A stretch of 64,000 nucleotides of DNA from Actinomadura flavalba DSM 45200 (GTDB lineage: Bacteria > Actinomycetota > Actinomycetes > Streptosporangiales > Streptosporangiaceae): positions 124,001 through 188,000 of the forward strand of contig NZ_KB894099.1 of NCBI RefSeq assembly GCF_000374305.1. The letters are read 5' to 3'. Under the pieces are notes generated by a model. It did no database searches and had not been told where the DNA came from. It saw only the letters and a list, made by a program, of their open reading frames with translations. Below are positions 1 through 8,822 of the stretch, piece by piece. A program made the translations under genes and the position numbers. Position 1 is the first letter of the stretch, and every line of letters starts with the position of its first letter.

Positions 1-1
1 C

Positions 2-1282
2 TGGACGGTCACCGCCTACGTCATCGCCTTCGGCGGCCTCATGCTCTTCGCGGGCCGCCTCGGGGACCTGCTCGGCCGCCGCGCCGTCTTCCTCGCCGGC
101 CTCGCCGTGTTCACCGCCGCCTCCCTGCTGTGCGGGCTCGCGGTGAACCCGGGCATGCTCGTCGCCGCGCGGTTCCTCCAGGGCGCGGGCGGCGCGCTGG
201 CGTCGGCCGTCTCCCTCGGCATGATCAGCGTGCTGTTCCCCGCGCCCGCCGAGCGCGCCAGGGCGTTCGGGGCGTTCGCGTTCACCGGCGCGGCCGGGGC
301 GTCGATCGGGCAGGTGCTCGGCGGGTTCCTCACCGACGGGCTCGGCTGGGAGGCGGTGTTCCTGATCAACCTGCCGATCGGCGCCGCCGCGATCGTCCTC
401 GCGCTGCGGGCGCTGCCCGCCGACAAGGGCACCGGGCTGCGGGCGGGCGCCGACGCGCTCGGCGCCGTGCTGATCACCGGCGGGCTCATGCTCGGCGTGT
501 ACGCGATCGGGCAGGCCGGGCACGCGGGCTGGACGGCCCCCGGCACGCTCGGCGCGGGCGGGCTCGCGGCGCTGCTCGTCGCCGCGTTCGCCGTCCGCCA
601 GACGCGGGCCGCCGCGCCGCTGCTGCCGCCGCGCCTGGTCCGCGTCCGGAACGTGTGGGCCGCGAACCTCGTCCAGATGCTCATGCTCGGGGCGCTGTTC
701 AGCTTCCAGGTGCTGATCGCGCTGTATCTCCAGAACGTCCTCGGCTACTCCGCGCTCCGGACGGGCCTGGCGATGCTCCCGGCGGCCGTCGCGATCGGCG
801 CGGGCTCCCTGCTGCTGTCGGCGCGGCTCATCACCCGGTTCGGGGAGCGCGCCATGCTCGTCACGGGGCTGGTGCTGCTGCTGGCCGCCCGCGTCTTCCT
901 GGCCCGCCTCCCGGTGGACGCGACCTACGTCGTCGACGTCCTGCCGCTGATGCTGCTGTCCGCCGGGTTCGGGCTGGCGATGCCCGCGCTGACGGGCCTG
1001 GCCATGTCGGCCGCCCGCCCGGAGGACGCGGGCGTCGCCTCGGGCCTGTTCAACACCACCCAACAGGTCGGCGCGGCGCTCGGCGTCGCCGCCTTCACGT
1101 CCCTGGCGGCGGCGCACGGCGGGCCGGGCGCCGAGGCCCTGAACACCGGCTACCGCTGGGGCTTCAACGGCGGCGCCGTCCTGCTCGGCCTGGCCCTCCT
1201 GCTCGCCCTCGCCCTGCTCCGCAGCCCCCGCGCCGCCGCTAGTGCGGCAGGACGTACAGGAAGAGCGGCAGTGTCGCGATGA
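2..1282 (+). CDS. MFS multidrug exporter, DHA2-like (5' end outside window)
   Basis: Major facilitator superfamily proton-coupled exporter in the cytoplasmic membrane; substrate unknown. The frame is open from base 2 and lacks only the start and roughly the first helix. The loop 2-3 signature GRLGDLLGRR lies near the visible N-terminus. GASIGQVLGG fits the antiporter motif C region, and about twelve hydrophobic segments follow, as in 14-helix QacA/EmrB-type drug pumps. The last ~15 residues (AASAAGRTGRAAVSR) are not membrane-like and are encoded where the gene overlaps the 3' end of the convergent M56 gene, so the end may be an extension. Confidence 0.85.
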   Translation, partial: WTVTAYVIAFGGLMLFAGRLGDLLGRRAVFLAGLAVFTAASLLCGLAVNPGMLVAARFLQGAGGALASAVSLGMISVLFPAPAERARAFGAFAFTGAAGASIGQVLGGFLTDGLGWEAVFLINLPIGAAAIVLALRALPADKGTGLRAGADALGAVLITGGLMLGVYAIGQAGHAGWTAPGTLGAGGLAALLVAAFAVRQTRAAAPLLPPRLVRVRNVWAANLVQMLMLGALFSFQVLIALYLQNVLGYSALRTGLAMLPAAVAIGAGSLLLSARLITRFGERAMLVTGLVLLLAARVFLARLPVDATYVVDVLPLMLLSAGFGLAMPALTGLAMSAARPEDAGVASGLFNTTQQVGAALGVAAFTSLAAAHGGPGAEALNTGYRWGFNGGAVLLGLALLLALALLRSPRAAASAAGRTGRAAVSR

Positions 1283-2147
1283 CCGGGACGGCCAGGCCCG
1301 CCGCGAAACGGGCGGGGCGGCCGACCGGGTTCGGGGTGATCAGCCGGTTCACCCGGGCCATGACCGGCATGTCGTCGGGTGAGGCGACGCCGAGCGTGCC
1401 CGACGGCGCCGGGCCCGGGCGGGCGGCGGCGAAGCGCAGCAGCGCCGTCGCCAGCTCGCGGGGCGGGCGGTGGCGGCGGGCGCGGTCGTCGGCGGCCATC
1501 TCGATGAGCAGTTCGACGGCGTCCAGGCAGCGGCCGACCAGGCCGATCTGCGGGAACACCTGCCGCAGCGACGCGAACGGCAGCAGGACGAGGTCGTGCC
1601 GCTCGCGCGCGTGCGCGCGCTCGTGCGCGAGGACGGCGGCCAGCTCGTCGGCGTCGAGCAGGGCGAGCGTGCCCGCGCTGACGACGACCTTCGACGAGCG
1701 CACCCCGGGCACGCAGTACGCGGCGGCGCCCGGGTGGTCGAGGACGAGCGTGCCGGGCACGGCCGAGTCGCGCCGGGACACCAGCGACAGCAGCGCCCGG
1801 TGCCGCCGCCGCGCCCGCACGACGCGCACGATCGCGAACACGAGCATGACGACCAGGACGACCGTCAGCCCGATGGCGGCGAGCAGCGCCGCGACGTGCG
1901 GGGCGCCCATCCGGGCGGCCTGGTCGCCGATGAGGCCGGGGACGCCGTAGGCGATGCCGCGCCGGTAGGGCAGCAGCGCGAAGCCGAGCAGCGCGCCGAT
2001 CGTGGCGACGCCCCAGCTCAGCCCGAGGGCCTGCCAGAGCGCGATGCCGAGGCGCGGGGCGCGCCACGTCCAGCGGGCGCGGGCGAGCAGGTGGGCGCCG
2101 CCGACGGTGCCGACCGCGAGCAGGGCGAGCAGGGCCGCGCCGGTCAT
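1239..2147 (-). CDS. M56-family membrane metallopeptidase (BlaR1/MecR1-like)
   Basis: Predicted integral-membrane zinc protease of 302 residues. Hydrophobic helices lie at both ends. A cytoplasmic catalytic part carries HERAH (around residues 172-176) followed by a glutamate-containing EMAADDRA, the expected third zinc ligand of M56 peptidases. It has no penicillin-binding sensor domain, unlike classical BlaR1. The start codon overlaps the stop of the upstream BlaI-type gene by 4 bp, so the two are co-translated. By family logic it would sense a signal and cleave or inactivate the repressor. The signal is unknown, but the divergent cydAB suggests respiration or cell-envelope stress. Confidence 0.85.
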   Translation of the reverse strand: MTGAALLALLAVGTVGGAHLLARARWTWRAPRLGIALWQALGLSWGVATIGALLGFALLPYRRGIAYGVPGLIGDQAARMGAPHVAALLAAIGLTVVLVVMLVFAIVRVVRARRRHRALLSLVSRRDSAVPGTLVLDHPGAAAYCVPGVRSSKVVVSAGTLALLDADELAAVLAHERAHARERHDLVLLPFASLRQVFPQIGLVGRCLDAVELLIEMAADDRARRHRPPRELATALLRFAAARPGPAPSGTLGVASPDDMPVMARVNRLITPNPVGRPARFAAGLAVPVIATLPLFLYVLPH

Positions 2148-2527
2148 GACGGTGGCTCCTTGCCGGAGGAGGTGAGTCCGTCGAGGGCCTGGCGGAGCAC
2201 GTCGATCTCGTCGCTGGACACGGACCGGACGAAGTGCGCGAGCGCGGCGTCGCGGTCGCCGGTCTCGTTGAGGGCGCCGAGCATCAGTTCGGCGACGTAG
2301 CCCTCGCGGCTGGCGGCGGGACGGTAGCGCCAGGCGCGGCCGTCGCGCTCACGGCGCAGGAAGCCCTTCTTGGCCAGCCGGTCGAGGACGGTCATGACGG
2401 TGGTGTGCGCGAGGTCGCGGTCGGCGGAGAGCGCGCGGCTGACGTCGCGCGCGGTGGCTCCGGAGGCGTCCTCCCGCGCCCAGATGACCTCCATGACCGT
2501 GCGTTCAAGCTCTCCTAGACCCTTCAC
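2144..2527 (-). CDS. BlaI/MecI/CopY-family transcriptional repressor
   Basis: Dimeric winged-helix repressor of 127 residues. The N-terminal wing-helix is typical of the family (GELERTVMEVIW, then HTTVMTVLDRLAKKGFLRR as recognition helix and wing), followed by a dimerisation helix bundle. It begins at GTG and runs into the M56 protease gene. The region upstream holds three near-identical palindromes that also lie directly before cydA, so it probably controls both its own operon and the oxidase genes. The family is known to bind palindromes built on TAGTA/TACTA-type halves in actinobacteria; binding here is inferred. Confidence 0.88.
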   Translation of the reverse strand: MKGLGELERTVMEVIWAREDASGATARDVSRALSADRDLAHTTVMTVLDRLAKKGFLRRERDGRAWRYRPAASREGYVAELMLGALNETGDRDAALAHFVRSVSSDEIDVLRQALDGLTSSGKEPPS

Positions 2528-2569
2528 GACGTCCAGGTTAACCGACTGAGAGCGATGTCACCACACGAG

Positions 2570-2609
2570 GTAGTAGTACGAGCTGTAGTACTACGACTCG
2601 TAGTACTAC
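2570..2609. promoter_or_regulatory. Triple BlaI-type operator between blaI-like gene and cydA
   Basis: Three 10-bp palindromes occur at an exact 15-bp period: GTAGTAGTAC at 2570, GTAGTACTAC at 2585 and GTAGTACTAC at 2600, separated by GAGCT and GACTC. They sit between the divergent BlaI-type repressor and cydA, ending 10 bp before the GTG of cydA. TAGTAC at 2601-2606 could also serve as the -10 of a short-leader cydA promoter, in which case repressor binding would block it directly. Confidence 0.75.
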
Positions 2610-2619
2610 AGTCCGTGGC

Positions 2620-4011
2620 GTGAGCACACTACAGGTTCTCGCGGACGGCGCCGCCACTCCGGCCGACTTCATGGCCGCCCGGCAGCAGATGGCGTTCACG
2701 CTCGGATTCCACATCATCCTGGCGTCCATCGGCATCGGGCTCCCGGCGCTGACCCTCCTCGCCCACTGGCGCTCCCTGCGCACCGGCGACCCCGTCTACA
2801 CCGAACTGGCCCGCCGCTGGATGAAGGCCGCGGGCGTCCTGTTCGCGGTCGGCGCCGTCTCCGGGACCGTCCTGTCCTTCGAGATGGGCACGCTGTGGCC
2901 CGGCTTCATGGACAAGTACGGGCAGGTGTTCGGCGCCGCGTTCGCGCTGGAGGGCATCGCCTTCTTCATCGAGGCGATCTTCATGGGCATCTACCTGTAC
3001 GGGTTCGACCGGCTGCCGCCCAAGGTCCACTTCCTCACCGGCATCCCGGTCGTGGTCGGCGGCATCCTGTCGGCGTCGTTCGTCGTCACCGTCAACTCGT
3101 GGATGAACCAGCCGCGCGGCTTCCGCCTCGTGGACGGCGAGGTCACCGACGTGGACCCGCTCGCCGCCATGTTCAACCCGGCCACGCCCGTGCAGGCCGT
3201 CCACCTCATCCTCGCCTCGCTCATGGTGTGCGGGTTCACGGTCGCGTCGGTGTACGCGTTCGCGCTGCTGCGCGACCGCCGCGCCGGACGCGTCGACCGC
3301 TACCACCGGCTCGGCTTCGCGATCCCGTTCACGCTCGGCGCCGTCTGCGCGCCGCTCCAGGTGCTCGTCGGCGACTGGGCGTCGCGGTTCGTCGCCGACA
3401 ACCAGCCGATCAAGTTCGCCGCCATGGAGGGCATCGAGCACACGCAGGCGGGCGTCCCGTTCAAGTTCGCGGTGTTCGAGATCCCCAACGCGCTGTCGCT
3501 GCTGCTCAAGTTCGACGCGCACGCCACGCTGCGCGGCCTGGACGCCTTCCCCGAGGACCAGCACCCGCCCGCCGAAGTGGTCAAGTTCGGCTTCGAAGTG
3601 ATGATCACGATCGGGATGTTCCTGCTGGCCCTGGCCGCCTTCTGGGGCCTGGCCTGGCTGCGCCGCCGCCGCGCCGCCGGACGCGCCGGACGGCTCGGCG
3701 CCGGGCGCGACCTGCCCTGGCACCCGTGGTTCCTGCGCGCCGCCCTCGTCGCCGGCGTCGCCGCGTGCGTCGCCATGGAGGCCGGATGGACCGTGACCGA
3801 GGTCGGGCGGCAGCCGTGGATCGTCTACGGCGTCATGCGGACCGAGGAGGCCGTCAACCCCAACCCCGGGCTGCGGTTCGGGCTGTACATCGTCCTCGTC
3901 GTCTACACGCTGCTGGCCGTCGCGACCGTCAGCGTGCTGCGGCGGATGCGCCGCCGCCCCGAGGAGACCGCCGCACCCGCCGACGACCGTGAGCCGGAGC
4001 CCGTCCGATGA
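2620..4011 (+). CDS. cydA: Cytochrome bd-type quinol oxidase subunit I (short Q-loop)
   Basis: Quinol-oxidising, haem-carrying subunit of the terminal bd/cyanide-insensitive oxidase in the cytoplasmic membrane; 463 residues. AARQQMAFTLGFHIIL holds the conserved N-terminal haem-ligand histidine (H31 with the GTG start), and GRQPWIVYG near residue 390 is the hallmark GRQPW motif. The quinol loop is short, as in the CIO branch. No Shine-Dalgarno precedes GTG 2620; ATG 2671 is an alternative but would trim the N-terminus. It overlaps cydB by 4 bp. No cydDC follows. The operator cluster immediately upstream suggests repression by the divergent BlaI-type protein. Confidence 0.95.
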   Translation: MSTLQVLADGAATPADFMAARQQMAFTLGFHIILASIGIGLPALTLLAHWRSLRTGDPVYTELARRWMKAAGVLFAVGAVSGTVLSFEMGTLWPGFMDKYGQVFGAAFALEGIAFFIEAIFMGIYLYGFDRLPPKVHFLTGIPVVVGGILSASFVVTVNSWMNQPRGFRLVDGEVTDVDPLAAMFNPATPVQAVHLILASLMVCGFTVASVYAFALLRDRRAGRVDRYHRLGFAIPFTLGAVCAPLQVLVGDWASRFVADNQPIKFAAMEGIEHTQAGVPFKFAVFEIPNALSLLLKFDAHATLRGLDAFPEDQHPPAEVVKFGFEVMITIGMFLLALAAFWGLAWLRRRRAAGRAGRLGAGRDLPWHPWFLRAALVAGVAACVAMEAGWTVTEVGRQPWIVYGVMRTEEAVNPNPGLRFGLYIVLVVYTLLAVATVSVLRRMRRRPEETAAPADDREPEPVR

Positions 4012-4901
4012 CCTACGCCGACGCCGCCGTCGCCCTCATCCTGCTGGGCCTGTCCGCCTACCTGCTGTTCGGCGGCGCCGACTTCGGCGCCGGGCTCTGG
4101 CACCTGGTCGCCCGCCGCCGCGCCGACCGGGACGTCATCGAACACGCCATGGGCCCGCTGTGGGAGGCCAACCACGTCTGGCTGATCTTCGTCATGGTGA
4201 TGACGTGGACGGCGTTCCCGCCCGTCTTCGCCGACATCATGTCCACGCACTGGGTGCCGCTGTCGCTGGCCGCGCTCGGCATCGTCGCGCGCGGCTCCAC
4301 GTTCGTGTTCGCCAAGGCCGTGCCCGACCAGGGGTGGTACGCCTGGATCTTCGGGGTCTCCTCGGTGCTGACGCCGTTCTGCTTCGGCGCCGTCGCGACC
4401 GTCCTGGCCACCGGCGGCACGTCCTGGCTCGGCGGCCACGGCCTGTACGGCGGCGTCCTCACCACCGCGCTGTGCGCCTACCTGGCCGCCGTCTACCTGC
4501 TGTGGGACGCCCGGCGCCTCGCCGACCGCGACACCGCGCTGCGGTTCCGCGGCTACGCGCTGATCTCCGGCGCCGCCGTCGGGCTGCTCGCCCTGCCGGG
4601 CGCCGCGCTGCTCGGCGTCGGCTCACCGCTCATCGCGGTGTCGGCCGTCGCCGGGATCGTGTCGCTGGTCCTGGTCGCCCGGCACCACCTGCTCGCCGTG
4701 CGGGTCACCGGAGCGCTCGCCGTCGTCACCGTCCTGTGGGGCGGCGTGGCGATGGCGGGCCTCGACCTGCACGCCTCCGCCGCGCACGACGCCGTCCTTC
4801 AGGTGGTGTTCGTCGCGCTCGGGGCCGGCGCGGTGATCCTCGTGCCGTCCATGGTCTGGCTGTACGTCCTCTTCCAGCGGGAGGGCGCCCCTGGACGATG
4901 A
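4008..4901 (+). CDS. cydB: Cytochrome bd-type quinol oxidase subunit II
   Basis: Partner subunit of CydA, with 297 residues and eight predicted membrane helices. GGADFGAGLWHL near the N-terminus and GPLWEANHVWLI around residues 47-58 are the diagnostic CydB motifs. It is somewhat shorter than many CydB proteins. ATGA overlap with cydA shows translational coupling. A perfect stem-loop lies 55 bp beyond the stop, so the operon is probably just cydAB. Confidence 0.95.
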   Translation: MTYADAAVALILLGLSAYLLFGGADFGAGLWHLVARRRADRDVIEHAMGPLWEANHVWLIFVMVMTWTAFPPVFADIMSTHWVPLSLAALGIVARGSTFVFAKAVPDQGWYAWIFGVSSVLTPFCFGAVATVLATGGTSWLGGHGLYGGVLTTALCAYLAAVYLLWDARRLADRDTALRFRGYALISGAAVGLLALPGAALLGVGSPLIAVSAVAGIVSLVLVARHHLLAVRVTGALAVVTVLWGGVAMAGLDLHASAAHDAVLQVVFVALGAGAVILVPSMVWLYVLFQREGAPGR

Positions 4902-4955
4902 CCCGCGGACGGGAGGGGCCACGGTCGGCAACCAGCCCCCTCCCGGACGCACCGA

Positions 4956-4999
4956 GGGCGGGACACCGGGCGCCATAGCCACAGCCCGGTGTCCCGCCC
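4956..4999. terminator. Bidirectional stem-loop terminator
   Basis: Perfect 16-bp inverted repeat: GGGCGGGACACCGGGC at 4956-4971 pairs with 4984-4999 around a 12-nt loop. It lies between the convergent ends of cydB and the CNNM gene. There is no U-tract beyond a short CGTTTC on the plus side, as is common in actinomycetes. Confidence 0.8.
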
Positions 5000-5004
5000 C
5001 CGTT

Positions 5005-6030
5005 TCACACCGTGGGCGCGGGCTCCTCCTCCGCGCGCGGGAACAGCCGGTGCAGCACGTCGGTGATCGTCACCACGCCCGTCACCGCGTCCTCGTCCAT
5101 GACGAGCGCGAGCTGGTTGCTCGTCTCGCGCATCTGCGCCAGCGCCGAGTACACCGTGGTGTCGCCCGGCAGCTTGTTCGCCGGGCGCGTCAGCGCCGTG
5201 ATCGGCGCGTCGTCGGCCAGGTCGAGCGTGTCGCGGACGTGCACGACGCCCCACGCCCCCGCCCGGCCCGCCACCAGGATGCGCAGGTGGCCCGACACGC
5301 GGCTGGACTCCTGCACGTCGGCGGCCGTCGCGTCGGACGGAACCGTGGTGAGCGTCGCGCCCGCGACGACGAGGTCGCGCAGGGTCAGCGTGCGCAGGTC
5401 GAGCGCGCCCGAGAGCTGCGCCGAGTACCGCTCGTCCAGCGCGCCGACGTTCGCCGAGTACTCCACCAGGTGCCGCAGGTCGTCGGGGTTCTGCCCCGAG
5501 GCGACCTGGTCAGCGGCCTGCACGCCCACCCAGCGCAGGCAGCGGTTCGCCGCCCGGTTCAGGCCGCGCAGCAGCGGCCGCGTCAGCCACATGAACGCCC
5601 GCATCGGCAGCGACAGCAGCGTCGCCGACCGCTCCGGATGGGCGATGGCCCACGACTTGGGCGCCATCTCCCCCACCACCAGGTGCAGGAACGTGACGAT
5701 GACGAGGGCCAGCACGAAGCCGCCCGCGTCCGCCAGCCACAGCGGCAGGCCCGCCGACTCCATCAGCGGCGTCAGCCAGTGGTGCACGGCCGGTTTGGTG
5801 ATCGCGCCGAGCGCCAGCGTGCAGACGGTGATGCCGAGCTGCGCGCCCGCCAGCAGCACGGTCAGCTCCGACGCGCTGCGCAGCGCCGCGCGGGCCGACC
5901 GGCTCGTCGGCGCGGCGTCCTCCAGCCGGTGCCGGCGGGCGGCGATCAGCGCGAACTCGATCGCGACGAAGAACGCACTCGCCGCGATGATCAGGACGGT
6001 CGCGGTGAGGACGAATCCGGGGTTGTCCAT
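5005..6030 (-). CDS. CNNM-domain membrane protein with CBS pair (HlyC/CorC family)
   Basis: 341 residues. An N-terminal DUF21/CNNM transmembrane domain (FVLTATVLIIAASAFFVAIE, then hydrophobic hairpins to about residue 170) precedes a cytoplasmic CBS pair (LRDLVVAGATLTTVP and LALVMDEDAVTGVVTITDVL). It lacks the C-terminal CorC/HlyC domain present in its upstream neighbour. Family members act in Mg2+/Co2+ homeostasis. It is translated directly after the longer paralogue (stop and start share one base), so the two probably form a heteromeric or sequential pair. Confidence 0.9.
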   Translation of the reverse strand: MDNPGFVLTATVLIIAASAFFVAIEFALIAARRHRLEDAAPTSRSARAALRSASELTVLLAGAQLGITVCTLALGAITKPAVHHWLTPLMESAGLPLWLADAGGFVLALVIVTFLHLVVGEMAPKSWAIAHPERSATLLSLPMRAFMWLTRPLLRGLNRAANRCLRWVGVQAADQVASGQNPDDLRHLVEYSANVGALDERYSAQLSGALDLRTLTLRDLVVAGATLTTVPSDATAADVQESSRVSGHLRILVAGRAGAWGVVHVRDTLDLADDAPITALTRPANKLPGDTTVYSALAQMRETSNQLALVMDEDAVTGVVTITDVLHRLFPRAEEEPAPTV

Positions 6031-7403
6031 CAGTCCTCCTCCTCCGCGTCGCCGGGTTCGGGCTCGACGACCCGCAGCCGGATCGAGGACGGCACGTGGT
6101 TGTCGACCTCCAGGATCGTCACGTGCACGAACCGCTTGGGCGGCTCGTCGGTGTGGACGAGGTCGGCCGGGTCGGCGGGCAGCTCGACGTCCAGCTCGGT
6201 GCCCGGGTCGGGCAGCGCGCCGTAGGCGGCGATGACCAGGCCCGCCAGGGTCTCGTAGTCGCCCTCGGGCAGGTCGTGGTCGATCGCCCGCTCCACCTCG
6301 TCGACGTGGACGTCACCGGGGATGATCCAGTCGTCGCCGTCGCGGACGGCGAACTCGTCCGGCTCGTCGGTGTCGTGCTCGTCGGTGATCTCACCGACGA
6401 GTTCCTCGGCCATGTCCTCGACGGTGAGGATTCCGGCGAAGCCGCCGAACTCGTCCACGACGCACGCCAGTTCCTCACGCCGCTCCGACAGGGCGCGGAG
6501 CGCGTCCGGGAGGGTCATGAGGGTGGGCAGCACCGTCGCCGGGCGCATGATCTCCACGGCGGGGGCCTTGTTGTCGGGAGCGCCGAGCACGTCGTCCAGG
6601 TGGACGACGCCGAGGATCTCGTCCTCCTCGTTGAGGACGGGGTAGCGGGAGTGGCCGGTCGCCATGAGGTGCCGGACGTCCGCGATGCTCTGGTCCTGCT
6701 CGACGACGTCGGTGCGGGATCGGGGGATCATCGCGTGCTCGACGTCGCGGGTCGGGAAGTCCAGGATGCGGTCGAGCAGGATCGACAGGTCCTTGGGGAG
6801 GTCGCCGCTGCGCCGCGAGTCCGCGACGATGTGCTCCAGGTCGGCGGCGGTCGCGGAGTGCTCCACGTCGTGCACGGGCTCGATGCGCAAGGCGCGCAGC
6901 AGCACGTTGGACGACTGGTCGAAGATCCAGATCAGCCAGCCGAACAGCTTCAGGTAGATGATCGTGGAGCGCGAGAGCCAGCGCGCGACCGGCTCGGGCC
7001 GCGCGATGGCCAGGTTCTTCGGGAACAGCTCCCCGAAGAGCATCTGCACCAGGGTGGAGAAGGCGAGCGCCAGGACGGTGCCGAGGACGACGCCCGTCCC
7101 CTCGGGAACGCCGACGCCGCCGAGCATGGTGCCGAAGGCGCGGCCGATGAGCGGCTCGGCGACATAGCCGACGAGCAGCCCGGTGACGGTGATGCCGAGC
7201 TGGGCGCCCGACAGCATGAACGAGGTGCGGCGGGTGACGGCGAGGGCACGGGACGCGGCGGCGTCCCCCTCACCGGCGCGCACGTTGAGCCGTGAGCGGT
7301 CCACGGCCATGTAGGCGAATTCCTGGGCGACGAAGTAGCCGGTGGCGGCGGTGATGAGCAACACCACGGCGACGCCCAGCAGAAGGGAGAGGGCGGTGAT
7401 CAC
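6030..7403 (-). CDS. CNNM/CBS/CorC-domain membrane protein
   Basis: Full-architecture HlyC/CorC-family protein of about 457 residues: CNNM transmembrane domain, CBS pair (AMIPRSRTDVV ... LGVVHLDDVL; ACVVDEFGGFAGILTVEDM) and a C-terminal FAD-binding-like CorC/HlyC domain. The frame is open up to 7484, but GTG at 7403 is preceded by GGAG at good spacing and starts right at the first membrane helix (VITALSLLLGVAVVLLI), so I use it. First gene of a two-gene operon; likely ion (Mg2+) transport or regulation. Confidence 0.87.
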   Translation of the reverse strand: MITALSLLLGVAVVLLITAATGYFVAQEFAYMAVDRSRLNVRAGEGDAAASRALAVTRRTSFMLSGAQLGITVTGLLVGYVAEPLIGRAFGTMLGGVGVPEGTGVVLGTVLALAFSTLVQMLFGELFPKNLAIARPEPVARWLSRSTIIYLKLFGWLIWIFDQSSNVLLRALRIEPVHDVEHSATAADLEHIVADSRRSGDLPKDLSILLDRILDFPTRDVEHAMIPRSRTDVVEQDQSIADVRHLMATGHSRYPVLNEEDEILGVVHLDDVLGAPDNKAPAVEIMRPATVLPTLMTLPDALRALSERREELACVVDEFGGFAGILTVEDMAEELVGEITDEHDTDEPDEFAVRDGDDWIIPGDVHVDEVERAIDHDLPEGDYETLAGLVIAAYGALPDPGTELDVELPADPADLVHTDEPPKRFVHVTILEVDNHVPSSIRLRVVEPEPGDAEEED

Positions 7404-7588
7404 CGTTCGGCGCTCCGGCGCCGGGCGGCGAGCGCCCTCTTGGGATAATCGCTGTCCATGTCTCTCTCTGGTCGGATGGATCACCGTGACAACGGTGGAA
7501 CCCCCGCGAGGGTTCCGTCGGAAGTAACGTTCTACCCGACTCCGGGGTCCGCGATCATCGCGACCGCCCCCTCGGCATCGGAGAGTCC

Positions 7589-8731
7589 ATGATCACCGCG
7601 TTGACCGCGCCCCGCGTCCGGGCCTGGACGGAGGCGGCGGCCCCGTCCGATCTGCCCGCCTACGTGCACGATCTGCCCGCGTTGCGGGCGCACGCGGGGG
7701 CCGTCGCGGCGCACGTCCGTCCCGTCGCGGAGCTTTTCTACGCGGCCAAGGCCAACCCCGATCCGGCGGTGCTCGCGGCCGTGGCGCCGTGCGCCGACGG
7801 CGTCGAGGTCGCGTCCGGGGGTGAGCTGGCCCACGTCCGGTCCGTCCTGCCGGACGCGCGGCTGGCGTTCGGCGGCCCCGGCAAGACCGACGCCGAGCTG
7901 GCCGCCGCGCTGGACGCGGGGGTCGAGCGGCTGCACGTCGAGAGCCCGCACGAGCTGGCCCGGCTGGCCGCGCTGCGCCGGGACGCCGGCGTCCTGCTCC
8001 GGGTCAACCTCGCCGGTGACCGCGCGGGCGCGGCGCTGGCCATGTCGGGCCCGTTCGGCATGGACCCGGCCGCGATCGACGCGTGCCGCCCGATCCTCGC
8101 GGCGGCCCCGCACGTGCGGCTGCGCGGCGTGCACGCGCACCTGGCGTCCGGGCTGGACGCCGCCGCGATGGTGCGGCAGTCGGCGGAGATCCTCGGCTGG
8201 GCGCGGCCGTTCCTGCACGGCGTGACCGCGCCCGAGATCAACCTGGGCGGCGGGATGGCCGTCGACTACGCCGACCCGGCCGCCCGGTTCGACTGGGCCG
8301 CGTACGCGCGCGGCCTCGCCGGGCTGCGGCGGCCGGGCGAGACGCTGCGGATCGAGCCCGGCCGCGCGCTCAGCGTGTACTGCGGCTGGTACGTCACCGA
8401 CGTGCTCGACGTGAAGCGCGCGCACGGCGAGTGGTTCGCGATCCTGCGCGGCGGCACCATGCACCTGCGGACGCCCGTCACCAAGGGGCACGACCAGCCG
8501 TGCGCCGTCCTGCCGCGCGGCGGCGACGGGCCCGCGACCGGCGGCGAGCCCGTCACGTTCGTCGGGCAGCTCTGCACGCCCAAGGACGTGTTCGCGCGCC
8601 GCGTCGCCGCCGGGCGCGTCGCCGTCGGGGACCGCGTCGCGTTCGCGATGGCCGGGGCGTACGCGTGGAACATCTCGCACCACGGGTTCCTCATGCATCC
8701 CGAGCCCCGGTTCGTGTACCTGGACGACTGA
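7589..8731 (+). CDS. Type III (alanine-racemase-fold) PLP-dependent decarboxylase
   Basis: 380-residue fold-type III PLP enzyme of the ornithine/diaminopimelate decarboxylase group. FYAAKANP contains the PLP lysine (K54), HAHLASG is in the barrel, IEPGRALS binds phosphate, and QLCTPKDVFA holds the C-terminal active-site cysteine. It resembles the decarboxylases of siderophore gene clusters, yet no NIS synthetase or other siderophore gene lies nearby. It is therefore an orphan whose substrate (an amino acid or citryl-amino acid) cannot be told from sequence. It is not LysA by its short, divergent sequence. Confidence 0.8.
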   Translation: MITALTAPRVRAWTEAAAPSDLPAYVHDLPALRAHAGAVAAHVRPVAELFYAAKANPDPAVLAAVAPCADGVEVASGGELAHVRSVLPDARLAFGGPGKTDAELAAALDAGVERLHVESPHELARLAALRRDAGVLLRVNLAGDRAGAALAMSGPFGMDPAAIDACRPILAAAPHVRLRGVHAHLASGLDAAAMVRQSAEILGWARPFLHGVTAPEINLGGGMAVDYADPAARFDWAAYARGLAGLRRPGETLRIEPGRALSVYCGWYVTDVLDVKRAHGEWFAILRGGTMHLRTPVTKGHDQPCAVLPRGGDGPATGGEPVTFVGQLCTPKDVFARRVAAGRVAVGDRVAFAMAGAYAWNISHHGFLMHPEPRFVYLDD

Positions 8732-8822
8732 GCGTTCCGCGCACGTGCCGTCGGGTGATTCGTTACGCGCGGGTAGGATTCGCGAGCGTTGTCGGCAGCG
8801 AGACTTCGGGGGTGCGGGCATC

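Noticed and set aside
2144..2527. Beta-lactam resistance regulator
   Set aside because: No beta-lactamase or penicillin-binding sensor domain nearby; the operator context points to cydAB.
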